From Lingula anatina (lineage: Eukaryota > Brachiopoda > Lingulata > Lingulida > Lingulidae), in assembly GCF_001039355.2 (NCBI RefSeq), contig NW_019775409.1:27950-91949 (forward strand): a stretch of DNA of 64,000 nt, in the 5' to 3' direction. The notes under the pieces are model-generated. The model saw only the letters and a program-made list of their open reading frames with translations, ran no database searches and was not told where the DNA came from. The position numbers and the translations under genes are program-made. Of this stretch, positions 63,327-64,000 are shown piece after piece; positions within the stretch are counted from its first letter, which is position 1; every line of letters starts with the position of its first letter.

Positions 63327-63933
63327 CACATTTAAACGATGAAAGAAAAAAATTATTAAAGATTGAGAGGGAATTTCCCGTATGACAACTCACTATCCGG
63401 TCCTTACGTTTTGACTGATCATGACATCTGACCCCCTCACCCGCCCCCCCCCCTCCTTTCCCGGCCAATTGATGAGAAAAGTAGTCTCTTCTCAATCAAA
63501 TCTCCAGCAATGTGTTTGTACTTACATGTAGGCACTCCTCTATCGCAATCAGGTACTTTGGAAGAGCGTCGACGTCAAGAGGAGCTATCTCCTTTTTTTC
63601 GCACGTGAAGACCACCCAATTTTTATTGGGGAAAAAGGCGTACGCATGAAGTGCAGCGAAGACGCTACCTACCTGCCAATCTAACTTTCTTTTCTAAGGT
63701 GGTAAAAGCAAGAAGCTTGCTGATGAAATGTGCACTGAAGAAATAAATAGTATATCAAATACATAAATATTATAAATGTAAGTGTATATATACAGTGTCT
63801 TGGATTTTATCATCTCAAATGTCCCCATAAAATATTATCTGACACAGGTGGTGAGCTATTGAATTCCCAGATTTCAGTGTGTATTCACACTAATAGGCAG
63901 TGAGCCAGCCCCCTGATGTATTCTGACATATTC

Positions 63934-64000
63934 CAGGGCCGTAGCCTCCGGGGGGGCAGGGGGGGCAGCTGCCCCCCCTGGGATTTAGAATTTTCCACAC
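63934..64000. mobile_element. CAGGGCCGTAGCCTCCGGGG element, runs off the window
   Basis: Tip CAGGGCCGTAGCCTCCGG followed by the self-complementary GGGGGCAGCTGCCCCC and CTGGGATTTAGAATTTTCC. The same order as the right half of 56630-56853 read in reverse complement. Confidence 0.75.

Larger units (their letters stand above)
51728..63966. repeat. 6.1-kb block with TMEM47-like promoter and exon 1, present twice
   Basis: Copy A 51728-57860, N at 57861, copy B about 57867-63966. Both start AAACTGAAATCAGCATCC and run collinear to CAGGGCCGTAGCCTCCGG. Differences include point changes, TAA and TG repeat lengths, a Harbinger-like MITE only in B (58421-58597), a CAGGGCCGTAGCC element only in A (56630-56853), a templated 45-bp insert only in B (60781-60825) and a rearranged patch of upstream DNA (55255-55300 against 61574-61620). 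Most likely two haplotypes; a genuine tandem duplication is the alternative. Confidence 0.85.

Noticed and set aside
51728-63966. True tandem duplication of the TMEM47-like gene
   Set aside because: Only exon 1 and its surroundings are doubled, exons 2-4 are single, and the copies meet at a single N. Allelic copies explain this better.
1-64000. tRNA, rRNA or CRISPR-like arrays
   Set aside because: No tRNA B-box with a matching A-box was noticed; the GTTCGAT-like words at 31431 and 51428 have no cloverleaf around them. There is no regularly spaced direct-repeat array, and the sequence is animal.

Overview
The window comes from a metazoan nuclear genome, most likely a marine invertebrate. The evidence is short GT-AG exons in long introns, an AT-rich background with many microsatellites, at least six families of short non-autonomous DNA transposons, and three animal-type genes. 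I cannot name the species or settle the phylum. Several blocks occur twice in a row in slightly diverged form with a single N between them. That is what a very heterozygous diploid looks like when both haplotypes are laid end to end in one scaffold.

Layout. (1) 114-842, minus: a complete intronless NIPSNAP3-like gene. (2) 843-15715: non-coding DNA with MITEs, a CpG-rich islet near 4.05-4.27 kb and a 504-base gap. (3) 15716-20800, plus: the last six coding exons of a gene whose C-terminus matches the ubiquitin-binding UBA tail of the ACK/TNK2 family. The kinase, SH3 and CRIB parts are not visible here. Its 3' UTR carries a repeated hairpin motif. (4) 22-31.9 kb: CpG-poor intergenic DNA holding a 2.3-2.6 kb block present twice, plus a short third start. 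(5) 31.9-37.8 kb: CpG content rises; this part holds a 29-bp-arm palindrome and a cluster of four perfect CRE sites. (6) 37862-54567, minus: a four-exon TMEM47/PERP-like tetraspan gene with a 15-kb first intron full of simple repeats and MITEs. (7) 51.73-63.97 kb: a 6.1-kb block with promoter, exon 1 and upstream DNA of that gene, present twice; the second exon 1 is at 60862-60912.

The three genes are unrelated in function: a probable mitochondrial NIPSNAP protein, a ubiquitin-binding signalling scaffold or kinase tail, and a junction-type tetraspan. The most informative content is the paired haplotype blocks. They give filled and empty sites for four transposon insertions in three families, and one templated 45-bp insertion next to the TMEM47-like exon 1 splice donor.
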